Shown piece after piece: positions 11,001-23,440 of a stretch of DNA of 64,000 bases. Below the pieces are notes generated by a model. It was not told the DNA's origin. It did no database searches and saw only the letters and a program-made list of their open reading frames with translations. Source of the DNA: Branchiostoma floridae (Eukaryota > Chordata > Leptocardii > Amphioxiformes > Branchiostomatidae); NCBI RefSeq assembly GCF_000003815.2, contig NC_049988.1:13862626-13926625 (forward strand), given 5' to 3'. The stretch's first letter is position 1, and each line of letters begins with the position of its first letter. The position numbers and the translations under genes were made by a program.

Positions 11001-13690
11001 GCCCCCATCTCTCCAGCCGGGGCCAACAATTCATGCGGCTGACACGTCGGGGCCCTCCGATCAATGTGCCGATAATTGGAGAGATTGACCCCAAGCCAAA
11101 ACGGTGCAGCGTGCTGATGGTAGTGCTGACTTGATTCTTCATTGTGCATGAACCCTTTCAACCTTCCCTTGGTCAATGTAGTGGTACTGTTCTTCAGTCA
11201 TGTTGGCAACAACTTGTATCCACTGCAGGTTTGGTCATCAGTCCAATTTCAAGACTTTGAAAGATTTACTGTAAAGAATGCACTACATAGCCAAGTAGAG
11301 TATCAGATGAATCTACCCAGCCCTTATTAAAGTAAAGTTCCTTTAGATTCATGAGCTTAGAGCTTAGTGTGTATTTTTGAGGCCATTGGTCCAGTGAGTT
11401 GTTATTCACTGTTCAGGCCATGGTATTGGAAGGTGGAGTTCTCTTCAACCACCTTTTATCTTCCCAACTGAAGTCCTGTTCTCATTCTTACACCTGGTTG
11501 GAGTATAGAAAGCTGTGTAAAGTGCCTTCCCCGGGGACACAATATAAAGCCAGGAATGGAATACGTGATCCATGGCTACAGATCTACAGATTCATTATTC
11601 AAAATAGCAGTTCCTGTGTGTTACAGAAACTTTCTGAGGGTTGGGGGATAGCAAACATGTGCTTTAAAACTTTTGAATATCCTGGACATGCAATTAAGAC
11701 AATTTACAGGTGGTTGCAACTTGAACCCACTGCTGCTTAGTGCTTGCTTCATTTTTCATCATGAAAGATGAGTACATTTAACTACTGGAAATAACCAAGC
11801 CTGTCCTTGGTGCTGAAACGGGTACTGCTGTTGTGGTATGATAAACTTCTCCCCAAAGTCATTTAATGGAGCTGAATTGGGCACTTCTGGCCACTGCTAA
11901 CAGCACCCGTAACAATTACAGTCCTTATGGATTACAGTTAAAAATGACTGATGTTCCTGACAGCTCTCCTGAAAACTTTCGTGTGACACGCAACTCAGCT
12001 TGCCGCTCTAGAACAGCGGAAAACCAGGCCAAAGTTTGATGGATTGTTGAATGGACTTATAACAACAACTACTGTCATTTCTTGTAACTTGTGAAAGCAC
12101 ACCAATTATTCCCCAAAGCAGCCTTTCCATACATATGCAATAACCTTATTATTCAACCCTCAGTTTTGAAGATTGGACCATTTTTGTTTTGTGTGTAAGT
12201 TTTTTTTACAACCATTCCAGCTTTCCTGCAGCATGTGTATAGGGACATGTTTGTCCCCATTACCTTTGTAATGGCCTGTGATCACAGAAGGCGATCAATA
12301 GTCATGTGAGGAGTGGAAGGCATTTATGAGTAAGTGTTGTGCCATATACATGGACAACTGCAGGGTGTGTCCAAAATACTGGCATGGAAATTTTGGAAGT
12401 TCTACATGCACGTATGGTAACAAAACAAATGTAGTAATGAAGGCATGACTTGACAAAATTAAAAATCTATTTTCCTACGTTTTGCGGTGCGGTACTTGTA
12501 GGATTTCCTCAGTACTTACTACCTTAATCTTTGTGCAAGTTCATGACCTAATTCTACCAACAGGGTTAACCTGTGCAAAGCACCCAATCAATGAGAGTCC
12601 AGAGTTCCTTTAACCTTTGGCACTTAAACGAACTTCAGGTGACTCCTACATCCAGAATAACTGATGATAAAGACCATTTCCAAACCGGGACTGTTTGTGG
12701 AAACAAAAGATAAAGATGTATTCGTAAAAATGTACACAAAAGATGCCCACGACTATTCTCTTTACATTTTGTGTACTTTCCGTCCCTGAAAGCTGCCCGG
12801 CCAGGTTTGAAATTGTGATGCAAGGAAAAATTAAGTTGGACAAATAATCTCTTGCATACATCTTCATGTTCAGTATAAATAAATGTAGATTAATTAATAA
12901 AAGTCTACATTTCCACCTGGACTTTGTTACCTGCTCAGTCATATTCCAACCCCAGGTTACTCCATGTGGAAAATTGAAGATTCCCAGTAGTAAAAAAGAA
13001 GTAATGAAAAATCATCACCCATATCCAGGGTCAGGACCCAGGTCACATTTAAAGCAAACTCCCAATCTTAAATATCAACATTTTTCTCTCTTATTTCTCC
13101 ATTTCTCCAGACTTAATTTGGTCTAATTGTAATATCAAATGTAAAAGGAAGAATTGAGTTGACCCCAAAGGTCACACCTAGACCATAACCGTACTCGAGG
13201 GAGAGCCCCATGAACAGAAAACAGCTCACAGAAATACCTACAGCACTAATAGCGACATTTCCCTCGCACTTAATAAAAATTTATTCCGTCCATTTCCGCC
13301 CCATGTAATCTTCTGCATGAGATTTAGCAGGCAAAATTCAACAGTGATATTCAAAATCACAATATTGAGGTCACAGGTCAGATAGAACAAAGCAAGGTGG
13401 TGACCCCGTCTCCATGGGGACGGGTCCTGTTAGTATAAAGTAGTTACTGATGTTCTGAGTGACCCCACAGGTCATTGGCTAAGACTGGTGAAATGAGTTT
13501 GAGTAGCTGAGATGGAAATAAGCCTTTCATGTATTTTGTGTGCTGTATATAGCCTAGTTGTTAGCCGAGTTGTGCAGCATGCATTCAGGCAGCTGTAGGT
13601 ACAGTGCCGTAGTTTTATCACACAGAAACAGAAGAGATGAAAAGTCTTGGTTAATAGCTGGAAAAGCCATTTTGCATGAGAAGTTTTCAT
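8020..13690. other. no gene recognised; probably intron or intergenic DNA
   Basis: Open frames here (for example 11399-11740 +) have no splice context, homology-like motif or codon bias that I can support. The only structure noted is a short hairpin at about 10587-10630 (ACATGAACTCAAT against ATTGAGTTCATGT). Confidence 0.5.
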
Positions 13691-13692
13691 AT

Positions 13693-13869
13693 ATAGTAGA
13701 AGCCGCTTAATTGCACGGCCAATTTGCCAGTGAATTTCGTGCAATTATCCGGCTGGTGCAGTAATGCGAAGTTATCCAGCTGGACCGAACCGGTTTGGGA
13801 TTTTGGGATTCCGTGCAGTTAACAGAAGTGTGCGTTAATACGATGTGCAATTAACTGGCTTCTACTGTA
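13693..13869. mobile_element. pogo/Tigger-like MITE
   Basis: Terminal inverted repeats TAGTAGAAGCC...TTAATTGCAC at the left end and GTGCAATTAACTGGCTTCTACTGTA at the right end (given here as two motifs, about 24 bp in total). The element is about 177 bp, has no coding capacity and lies next to TA dinucleotides. The end sequence CAGTAGAAGCC is of the kind found on pogo-superfamily elements; the assignment is by this resemblance. Confidence 0.65.
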
Positions 13870-15860
13870 CAGTTTATATGTAATACTAATAGGTAGTATA
13901 CAGTATTTATGTATCTCCCATTTGTTAATTATCTTCCATATGTAACCCGGAATGGAAAAGCAAAGGTGAAGGCTAAGAAAGTCAGTTAAACTTAAAGCCA
14001 CCCTAATGAGGCAGGGACAGGTGCATTCTACTTCTACTGGAAAGACTGGAAACCTACAGAACATAATTGGGATGGGGGTGGTCAATAACTGATTGACGTT
14101 CATTTCCTGTAACCTTTAGATGGAGAAACTAGGCCACAGTGAGTGGGGACTTCCTGTTCATTCATTTCCAAATGATTGCAGCCTAGTACCCCTTCTGTAA
14201 TTCAGTAAGAGTTTTATTTTTATGTCCGATAAAAGCTTCTCGTATTTAGTGCTAATAACCAGAAGGCAGGATAACATATTTTTGAACTGCTTCAATATGT
14301 TGCACAGGAGGTACTTCAAGATATATCATTTCAGAAATGAAGAAATGAGAATTAAGTCATAAATTATCTTTCATATTATGTATAGAGAATCTTACAAATG
14401 GAGTAGTAGTACATGAGAAGTTTGTATATTACTAGTAGGGGTGTAGACCGGTACATCATACTGGTACAAAACCGTTTTTTTTCCTCTGGAAAAAATCAGT
14501 GGACTGGATTGTAGACCTGTTAGAAAATGAACGGATCATATCAACGGGCATCCACTTGTCCAGGTTCAGGTCCACACCTGTACCTAAAAGTTCTGTACCA
14601 ATACCCACCCCTATTGTGCATATTAAATTTTCAGCAATAAATTCTCAACAACTATATACACTCCCTCTTTCCTCTGTAGCTAGTAACAGTATAATGCATT
14701 TTATGTGCTCCGAAAGTTTCCTTTGTATTGTAGTAATTATACCATTGACCCACGTTGACTGTGGACGCAAATTGCTCATTCCAATAAAGAATAGGAACTC
14801 TAATCTCATAGGAGCAACAGGTTAATCATTCCAATCATCAGTAATGTCATCAGGGTGTCGTCCACATGGCATTTCAGAGGGCAGCCGCAATCAGACGCTC
14901 TCATCTTCGATAGGGGAAAGTTTACTGGAACCTTTGCACCATGGCATGAGATTACTACAGAAGGGACGCCAGAGTTGGTCGACATTTTCCTATTGAGTGG
15001 AGATTGACTCTGTCACTGTATGCAGGCTTCAAGCCATTATGGTATGACTTTGCCTGGCTGTATTTTTGATAGATGGGTATGGTTTCTGTTTCACTGCAGC
15101 AATATGAGATCTGTAGATTCTTCGTTTCAGTATTGTCATGTTGTGTAGTATTATTGTTGTTTTACATGTAAAAAGGTACGTAGTCTAGTCTAGTCTCGAG
15201 AAGGCCTAATGTCAAAGTGTATTCATTCTAATTTGGTTAGTCAGGTCTGGTACTACTACTATGTAAAACTTATGCTTGTTACTCCCATCAAAATCCATGA
15301 TTCTGTCTATCTGCCAAGGCAGCGTCCAGTGTTCGTTTGAGGTATAAGTACATTAGACATTGCAAAGCTGTTGTCACGTTTCACAGGAAAGTTTTTTTCT
15401 CTTGACCAAATAAGACTAATGTACGACAAGTTTTGTAACCTAAAGACTAATCACACCTGTTGATTTCCTGTTCTTACAGCCAGCGGAAGCAAAGAACTCC
15501 ATATTCATGCGCACGAACAGATGAAAAACACCAGCCCACTCAAAGGCCATACCACCACCTTTGATCACATGTCATACATAGGCATGAATTTGTTACCAGG
15601 CCTGAGGATACCAGATTGAAAGGACTGGCAAGGGAAATGAAATTCTTTTATATGTATGCTTGCTTGTGATACAGGCAGCAAGCTGACAAGACTGAAGAGG
15701 GCCCTGGAGCTATACTCACGATTCCTTTTCTCCTTGACGTCGTATTAGGTGTAGAGAGGATTTCATTTTGTTTCGGCAGCTGAGCGACAGATTTAGCTTT
15801 AAGACATGTTATAAAACCGACAGAATAGAAGAGAAATGTCTGCTTGTTTTGTTTCATCAG

Positions 15861-18800
15861 ACTCCAAGCTCCTGGCTGGATGCTGACAAAAGAGGAACGT
15901 CCCACAAGAGATCTGCATCATGGGGAAGTGCTGACCAGCTTAAGGAGGTTTGTTAGACAACTGTGTCCCTCTTTTTGCAATCTTTCTTTAATCATGTTCA
16001 GAAATAAAGACAACAAAAGCTTAAGTGACTTGAACTAGACGCATGTTGCACCCAAAAACAAAACCCCATATTCCATAATGATTCGTTTTGACCCCCCCCC
16101 CCCCTAAATTTTCTATTTACCTGAAACTAAAGGCAATTTTTTTTCCCCGCTAGTTAGTTCAGTCTCAGCTGATTTCCGGTAACTGTTTGAAATGTCAGTT
16201 CTGTACTGTGTCCTTGTGCACAAATGTCAGATGCAACGCCTCATTTATTTGTTGTCTCTCCTGTGACATGCGATATGATATGAGATGTAACATTGTACAT
16301 GTCCTTTACTTCTGCAGAAAATTAGAATGACATGACATGCGATATGATTTGATTTGAGATGAGATAGGATATGACATGAGATGTAACATGCTACATGTCC
16401 TTTACTTCTGCAGAAAATTAGAATGATATGACATGCGATATGATTTGAGATGAGATGTAATATGATATGATATGAGATGTAACGTGGTACATGTCCTTCA
16501 CTTTCACAGAAAATTAGAATGACATGACATGCAATATGATTTCAGATGAGATGTAATATGATATGATATGGGATGTATCATGATACTACATGTACTTCAC
16601 TTTCACAGTTAATTAGAATGACATGACATGCAATATGATTTCAGATGAGATATGATATGATATGATATGATATGTAAAGTGCTACATGTCCTTCACATTC
16701 ACAGAAAATTAGAATGACATGACATGTGATATGATTTGAGATGACATGTAATTTGATATGACATGAGATGTAACATGCTACATTATATTGTACATGTCCT
16801 TCACTTTCACAGAAAATTAATATGACATGACATGCGATATGATTTAAGATGAGATGTAATTTGATATGATATGAGTAACATGATACTACATGTCCTTCGC
16901 TTTCACAGAAAATTAGGCAGCAGCTGCAGCGGAATGCGAAACAGAACAACCATCGTGACGCGGGGCAGAGACAGTCGCCCGTGCCAGGAGACCACTCAGC
17001 GATCCAGCAGTCGCCCACCCCCCGCTCCATCCCCATTCCCATTCCCATCAATAGCATTCCAAAGGGCGCCCTTCCCAGGTAAGGAACAGTGGTGCAAACT
17101 TAAGCGTAGGCCACACTAATTTAATTTGTTGGTTCACGGATTTTTTTAAAGTGAAAATATAGCAAGCAGATATAATTGCAACAGGCAGGGAGGAAAACTT
17201 GTATATGACTATGTCCACACCGTAATCAATTGGGTGTTCTTATCTTCTAATAAAACTTTAATCCTTTTAAGCTTAAGATAACTCAATTTGTCTTGTCTCA
17301 TTAAGGCATAAACCTGGTCCTCGGACTTTGTTTTCATGATGTTTCTGCAGTTAAGCATTTGTTTATACTATATATATATTATAGTTGTTTTTTTTAATCG
17401 GTGAACCAACAAATTGAATTGGTATGTTCTTAAGTCGATTTGTCTTGAGCTTAAGGGATTAATGATTGATCAGGTGATAAGACCACCCAATTGATTTATT
17501 AGTTGCGCTTTGGCGCACCTCCCAGGTAACAAACAGTGTTACAAACTTCAGATGAAGTCGAGTCATCTTGAGCTTTAAAGGATTAAAGTTTTATCAGACT
17601 ACCCAAATGATTTATTGAAGCGCACCTCCCAGGTAACAGACAGTGTTACAAACTTAAGGTGAAGTTGATTTATCCTGATCTTTAAAGGATTAACGTTTTA
17701 TTAGAAGATAAGAACACCCAATTGATTTGTTGGGAGAGTAATGCTGAACAGTCTGTGCTGAGTCTGCACCTAAGTACATACAATATCTAGCCTGGGTACC
17801 ATTCGGGTAGTGATACGCTCCTATATTCACTTCTGCTACCCGTCTGGAGAACTGTACATTCAAACCTTTTGGTGGTGACGTCAGTTAATGAGCAAATTAA
17901 GGAATGGATACGAGAGCACTTGTTTGATCACAAGAGGCCCTCCTTTGGAACGTCGGTTCAAATGAGTGCTTGAACCCATTCCTTAATTTGCTCATCTGTA
18001 GGGACCAATCAGCGCCCTCGTCCAAAATTTGAACGAGTCAAGATGTTAGAGATGTCAAAGTTCCCCAGGCTTTTAGCTAGGATTTTATAATAGGGAGTCC
18101 AAACTCATTAGTGAGTCGCGGTAAGTGACTATTGTAGGAGGGTCTGGGGGCATCCACCTTCCATGGTGCAGAGTTTTTGATGATTTTAAGTTAAAAAAAG
18201 TGCATTCTTAGGTATCCCAAGAGGCAAAATACTGTTCCAGAGTTCACAGTAGAAGACTGTGACCACAGATGACCTGGTAGCATCCCTGATCAATCAGAAT
18301 TTCATGCTTGTCAGAGGATTTTCTCCCCAGTATAGGGCGTCCAGGGGCATCAAATTTCTTGTTATTCTAAGAAAAGTGCGTCCAGATGACTCCTTGACGC
18401 ATGCCTGGATAAAAGCCTGAAGTTCCCAGACGGAATAGCAGAGAAGTGAATTTATATAGTGTATAATAAACGCAGGAGCAAATTGCTATCCGGATGGTAC
18501 CAAGGCTACACAGTGTCAGGGAGTGATTTTGGTTGGATTCAAGTTTTCCTCCCAACATTTTGTGACTACATGCTCAAAGAATGTCCAAGAACAAAGAAAA
18601 TGACATGTTGTGACCTGAGATCACAATCTTTGAAGTAAACATGTCCTTTGAACTAGGAATGTTAAGATGACATTTTTTTTTTCAGACTTTGTAGATAACA
18701 TTGAATCTTTTCCTGTTTTCGCAGACTAAGAAATAGCGTGGAGGGTTTGAACCAGGAAATCGAGCGAATGTTTATCACAACTAAAACCTCAGGGAACGAA

Positions 18801-21800
18801 GAAGAACGAACTCAGGTGAGAAGATTGAAATAAATGTTCAAGATGATTGAAATAAGTGTTCAGCTTGTTGTGTGAGGACATATACTTAGCACTTAGTAAG
18901 GCTAACCTCTATTGAAGTTTATCTGCCCACACCTTTCACAAAATAGTAAGGGCATGCTTTGGTGTGCGATGATGCAAACCATTCTGTCTGGAGTTTTTGA
19001 TGCAGTACAAACCACCCAGACGGAGGCCTGGTGAACCTCCGTCTTTTATCAGTCAGCAAACGGGTATTTTACCCCGTCGTGTGTAAGCACGTATGACGAT
19101 GATGATGATTTAAGAATTAAAAACAGTGTTTGAGAGATCCATAGTGGAGCAGCTCTAAGTGTGCATAGTTAAGATATAGATAAAGTGCATTATACTGGAA
19201 CACATTGTATATGAAATTTCTTTCGACTCGTATATTTCAAGGATGGCAGATAGTGTAGATGATCTGGTGGGATTGTGTTGGTAGACATGACTAGATATCC
19301 CTCTCTTTTTTTTTTAATGTAAAATTATGAAATTTTCTATGATTTTTAAATGGTGTGACAATGAGAATGCATGCAACTAAACATCTGCATCTCTTTTTTT
19401 GTCAGACGGCAATTTCCATTCCTGTGCTGCAGGAACCCACACCCGACGGCCACCGGGCGCCGCTCCCCGGCCAGAGATCGACGCGCACGGTCGACACGCA
19501 GACACCGTACGAAAACGAGACGGAACTCATCAGCGGGGACAGTTCAGGTAAGTCCACACACTGCACAACAAAATTCTGTGTGTTTTCATTAAAAGAATGC
19601 CATCTAATCTATACACATGCTTTCCGGTGTATTTAAACAGAAGATTTCGTATCAGTTCTAAAGGAATTCTAGATCTTAGAGTTCATTTGCCCCTGCCTAC
19701 GCTTCTGTGGTCAGTCTGCCTAGACTTCAAGTAAGAGCGCATGCATGTTTTTTTAGTTTTTTTTTAGAGTAAGTCTGCAGGATTTAAAAGTTTCTGAGAA
19801 TAGCTTCCTCAAAGTCCTGTATTGCAGCCTATGTTAAGTTCCCTTTGTCATCTCAAGTAAATAAAGAGATAGTATTGTTGTTCTGTAGTGAATGGAGATG
19901 TAACAATGACACGCCCCCCTCTTTGCCCCCAGGTTCAGGCAGCCGTAGCCAGTCGGTGTCGCCGTCCTTTCCAGTCGAGCGGGACGGCTCACACCCTTCC
20001 TCCAGAGGGAGCTCCACAGAAAGTCCGGGAAACGAGGCAAAAGACAAAGGTACGTTCCCTTTATAAGTCTGTGTGTTTGTTCACATAACCTGTAAACCAC
20101 AGAAGGTAGTCACACTGGAAAGGACCACAGAGCTTATTGATAACTTTGGTCTAGGTTCTTTGATGTCAGGGCCTGAAATACTAGGTGCATGCCCCAGGGC
20201 ACCCAAATATTTTTGTAGGTGTACGTATGTAAAGATACCAAAGTATAGTTGTATACAGCATAATCTAATTGTTAGTAACACTGTAAGAAAGATAATGAAA
20301 TGTCATTGTACAAAATTGTGAGCACTTCATCTTTTGTGGTGACCCATGTGGTGCATTTTACGTGGTGTGGTTGGGTGCAACAATGCACCTAATCCCAAAA
20401 GTAATTTTCGAGCCGGATGTGATTTAAGTATGGCTGTCCTCAAACACTCAGAACTTATTACAGAAGCTACCTCCAGAAAAATGTACCATCGTAAAATTAC
20501 CACTCGTACATGTAGTAACATATCTGAGAATATCTGATAGTTTGAGAATTGATAAGATTATGACATGTATAACCTGCTGTACAACATTTATGCCCCACAG
20601 AGAACATACGCACGCCGTCACCGAAATAGGAAGTTTCACCCAAACCATGTCACATATCTGATAATATCTGAAAAATTGAGAATTGAAATGAGAAAACAAG
20701 CCATGTTTATTAAATGCTGTACTATATCTCTTCCCCACAGAGAACATACGCACGCCGTCACCAAAATACGAAGTTTCGCCGAAACCAACCAATAACATCC
20801 TGGTGACGGACATCGCTGCGGAGATGGGAAGCATGTCCCCGCTGCCAAAGTACGCCGCCTCGCCCAAGCCCAACAATAGTTACTCCTTTGCGCGGGAACC
20901 GCCAGACGGATGTGAGAAAGTCAGCGCTATCGACGAGTCAAAGAGGTATAGTAAGATACTGGAAGTGCTTCAACTGCAAAATTGAGTGTTCTAGCCAGCA
21001 TGAATTTTTTTCTGTCCCCTGGGTTTTGAATGGAAGTCCTGTGGAGCTCCAGAGGCTGCTAAGGGGCTCCAGGAAAATTTGGACCCTCCGAAACGCTATT
21101 CCCTGCATTTTGAGGGGGAAATTTTGCTGGAAGAGTAGACTCAGCTTGGTTAAATGGCATCTGTGTTGAATTTCTGGAGATCTTTTGCAAAATTTCATTT
21201 GTTAAATATCTTTATAATATACATGCCAATCTTTGTCTATTGAACAGGACAAAATGGGCAAAATTTTTTTGTCCCCAGCTGCAAAATTCCGTCAAAGGAC
21301 GGAAGGACGGATGCTGGCTAGAACCCTGATGAAATTGTTAGCTTTATTTGCTGTTTCTGTTCTCGCTTTTCTGCCCAGTTTCCATCCATCCTATGGAGTC
21401 TCATTGCACTTTTTGTAAAGTGTGTTTTTCTCAAGTTCTTTCTTTTGTTTGTAATCATGATGTGTTGTTTCTGTCCCATTCCTCTACCTGCTGCTCTCTC
21501 CTTTGTTGTGTCTCTTTGTTTTTAGCCCCAAACTGGTGCCAACCAGTTCCAGCAGGCCAGAACCAGTCCAAACTGGTCCCAAACTGGCTGCTGCTGACCC
21601 CAGCAGGTGTAAACCTGTCCAGACCAGTCCTATCCTGTCCCTGACACGTTCCATGAGCACCCCTGTGCTCTTCTCCTCGGATGTTACATGTATAAATATC
21701 ACTCCACGTTCCCTATCCTCTATCAGGTACGGCATCTCTTGTACTTTCTTTCCTTTTTTTCGTTCTTGTTTAGTACTTCTTACAAATAGTAGATGGATTT

Positions 21801-23440
21801 TTTTTCTTTCCTTCCTGGCTTTAGGTTTGTTTGGTATCAGTACATATACTTTATAATAAGTATACCTTTTGTAAAACACATGCCTTCTGTCCCTTTGTCT
21901 GAAATTTAGACTCTTTCTTCTGTCCTTTTGTCTGAAATCTTTCCGTTTTTTCTTTTCACTTCCTTCTTCATTACTCCCTAGCCTTCAAATAGAAGGACTT
22001 TTTCTTCCTTTCCTGGGTGTAAATCCAGAAGAAAAGAGACAAGTTTGTTAGTAATTTTACATATACTTAGCTGAAGTATACCTTGTACAATGGTAGAACA
22101 GAATGATGTCTTCTGTTCTTTTGCTAGAAATTTATGTGCATTTTTTTTTACTACAGCAAAGTGCGGCTGCCCTTGGACCAATCTATGTTCTTTTGCCCAG
22201 ACAAGAACAAGATCAACTTCATTCCATTTGGCTCGGCTAGCTCTGCCTTCTGTCCTATCCTTAACAGGTGAGAAATGCATCATTGCTACGGTTATCACCA
22301 AAGTACCTACCAGCAGCAATGGCCAAGTTGCATTTTGTAGTCGTGAGTTTGATTCCCGGCTGAGTCATACCAAAGACTTTAAAAATAGTACATGCTGCTT
22401 TCTCTGCTTAGCACTCAGCATTTGGGAAAGAGTATGGAAGTTGAACACACACCACTTACCAGTGGACTAGCCCCCTGCTGTATAGTGATTGCACAAAGTT
22501 GTGTGGCCCAGGGCAACTTAGATGGAGATGGGCTCTGCCCTATGCATGTGCCATCAGGCATGTGAAGGACTTTGACTTTACCTACCAGCACTGCAGTACA
22601 ATATTGATTTATTGCATGGTTACAAATAAACGTGTATTGTTGAACTCATCTGTAGATTTAAATATTATCTAATTAACCGCCAAAAAGTGGTTGCAATGGC
22701 CAGGTGGTCCTTATGTAGAGCTGTCACTTGTACAGGTTTGACTGTATGCTGGTTTTCAATGCCACATTAGAATATAGAAACACCAAGACAGAGCCAAACT
22801 TGATGATTTATTTCATAAGTCCCAGCAAATACAAGGCTCTATTGCATTGGCCAGGTGGTGCTTATGTAAAGCTGTCAATTGTACAGGTTTGCCCGTATGC
22901 TGGTTTTCAATGCCACATTAGAATATAGAGCCTAACTTGATCTTTTATTTCCTAAGTCCCAGCAAATACAAGGCTCTATTGCATTGTCCAGGTGGTCTTT
23001 ATGTAGAGCTGCCAATTGTACAGCTTTGCCTGTATGCTGGTTTTCAATGCCACATTAGAATATAGAGCCTAACTTGATCTTTTATTTCCTAGGTCCCAGC
23101 AAATACAAGGCTCTATTGCATTGGCCAGGTGGTCCTTATGTAAAGCTGTCAATTGTGCAGGTTTGCCCGTATGCTGGTTTAGAATATAGAGCCTTACTTG
23201 ATATTTTTTTCCTAACTCCCAGCAAATACAAGGCTCTGTCGCCTCTCTGTATGCTGGTTTTCAATATCAATAGAATATACAAACACCAAGACAACGCCTA
23301 ACATGATTTTTTATTTCCTAACTCCCAGCAAATACAAGGCTCTGTCGCCCGTCGGGTCGGAGATCGAGAGCCTGGCGGTGAAGTCGCCTGCCTCCCAGCC
23401 AACAGCACAGCCCACCAACGTGGACAGCACCTGTCTCTAG
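15861..23440 (+). CDS. GLCCI1: GLCCI1/FAM117-family protein, nine 3' exons (5' part not in window)
   Basis: Exons with consistent phases: 15861-15947, 16909-17078, 18725-18815, 19406-19547, 19933-20049, 20741-20945, 21526-21726, 22157-22267 and 23329-23440 (TAG stop), about 411 codons. All have AG acceptors and GT donors. Family landmarks, in order: HKRSASWGSADQLKE; IRQQLQRN; DGHRAPLPG with VDTQTP; SPLPKYAASPKPNNSY with REPPDGCEKV; FFCPDKNKINFIPFGSA with SAFCPI. These match vertebrate GLCCI1/FAM117A/B, whose biochemical role is little known; the TQT core is of the type that binds dynein light chain LC8. The conserved N-terminal SSLDTI...GQWPR segment was not found, so upstream exons lie outside the window. 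Exon 21526-21726 (Ser/Pro-rich, phase 2 on both sides) could be a cassette; I do not know it from vertebrates. Linkage to RPA3 and UMAD1 favours GLCCI1 over its paralogues, but one pre-duplication gene is expected in amphioxus. Confidence 0.9.
16262..16908 (+). repeat. 96-108 bp minisatellite spanning the acceptor of exon 16909
   Basis: Six upstream copies of the unit TTCACTTTCACAG plus AAAATTAG lie before the real junction at 16908/16909. Decoy AGs end at 16317, 16413, 16509, 16608, 16704 and 16812, spaced 96, 96, 99, 96 and 108 bp; the true AG is 96 bp further on. The exon-derived part is only about 8 bases. In a decoy the reading frame runs AAA ATT AGA ATG ACA TGA, a quick stop. The rest of the unit is ATGATATGA-rich. 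Confidence 0.93.
17060..17745 (+). repeat. donor-side repeats of exon 16909-17078
   Basis: The exon end and donor (GGCGCCCTTCCCAG then GTAAGGAACAGT) is echoed twice in the following intron: GCGCACCTCCCAG|GTAAC at 17525/17526 and at 17632/17633, each followed by the same AACAGTGTTACAAACTT phrase as the intron start. An ATTGATTTATT/TTAAAGGATTAA segment is also shared. So this exon has reiterated borders on both sides. Confidence 0.8.
17790..18506. mobile_element. TA-flanked foldback MITE, copy 1 (interrupted)
   Basis: Starts TA|GCCTGGGTACCATTCGG and ends CCGGATGGTACCAAGGC|TA, giving inverted ends and a TA duplication as in Tc1/mariner-type elements. It contains the family phrases TTTTGGTGGTGACGTCAG and CCAATCAGCGCCCTCGTCC. 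A segment at roughly 18065-18405 is absent from copy 2 and is presumably an insertion. Copies 2 and 3 are at 28181 and 37447. Confidence 0.8.
20521..20790 (+). repeat. tandem duplication spanning the acceptor of exon 20741
   Basis: A 140-bp unit (intron end plus about the first 45 exon bases) occurs twice. The upstream copy has the acceptor TGCCCCACAG ending at 20600 and then AGAACATACGCACGCCGTCA, as in the real exon. It meets an in-frame TAG after 'Ser-Pro-Lys', where the true exon has TAC. Using this decoy acceptor would truncate the protein. Confidence 0.93.
21040..21180 (+). repeat. fragment of the hAT-like element's internal repeat
   Basis: Contains TTTGGACCCTCCGAAACGC and TGCATTTTGAGGGGGAAATT, the same phrases that repeat inside 34843-35782. 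It lies in the intron between exons 20741-20945 and 21526-21726. Confidence 0.7.
22285..22600 (+). mobile_element. tRNA-derived SINE-like repeat
   Basis: A tRNA-like segment with B box GAGTTTGATTCCCGG near 22345 is followed by a non-tRNA body that ends in ATGTGAAGGACTTTGACTTT. A second decayed tRNA-like motif (CAGTGGACTAGCC, minus-strand style) is near 22461. Located in the last intron of the GLCCI1-like gene. Confidence 0.5.
22690..23345 (+). repeat. minisatellite spanning the acceptor of the last GLCCI1-like exon
   Basis: Four upstream copies of TCCCAG plus CAAATACAAGGCTCT precede the true junction at 23328/23329. Decoy AGs end at 22825, 22962, 23099 and 23222 (spacing 137, 137, 123, then 106 to the real one). 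The unit also includes GGCCAGGTGGTCCTTATG and TATGCTGGTTTTCAATGCC. From a decoy the frame stays open for about 34 codons (SKYKALLHWPGG...) before TAG, so each decoy could supply an alternative C-terminus. Confidence 0.95.

Noticed and set aside
11399-11740. 113-codon plus-strand frame as a possible upstream GLCCI1 exon
   Set aside because: It lacks the family's SSLDTI or GQWPR motifs and has no good acceptor or donor in phase.
15481-15620. Possible exon after the acceptor TGTTCTTACAG, reading GSKELHIHAHEQ
   Set aside because: Ends in a stop without a convincing donor and has no similarity to the conserved N-terminal region of the family.
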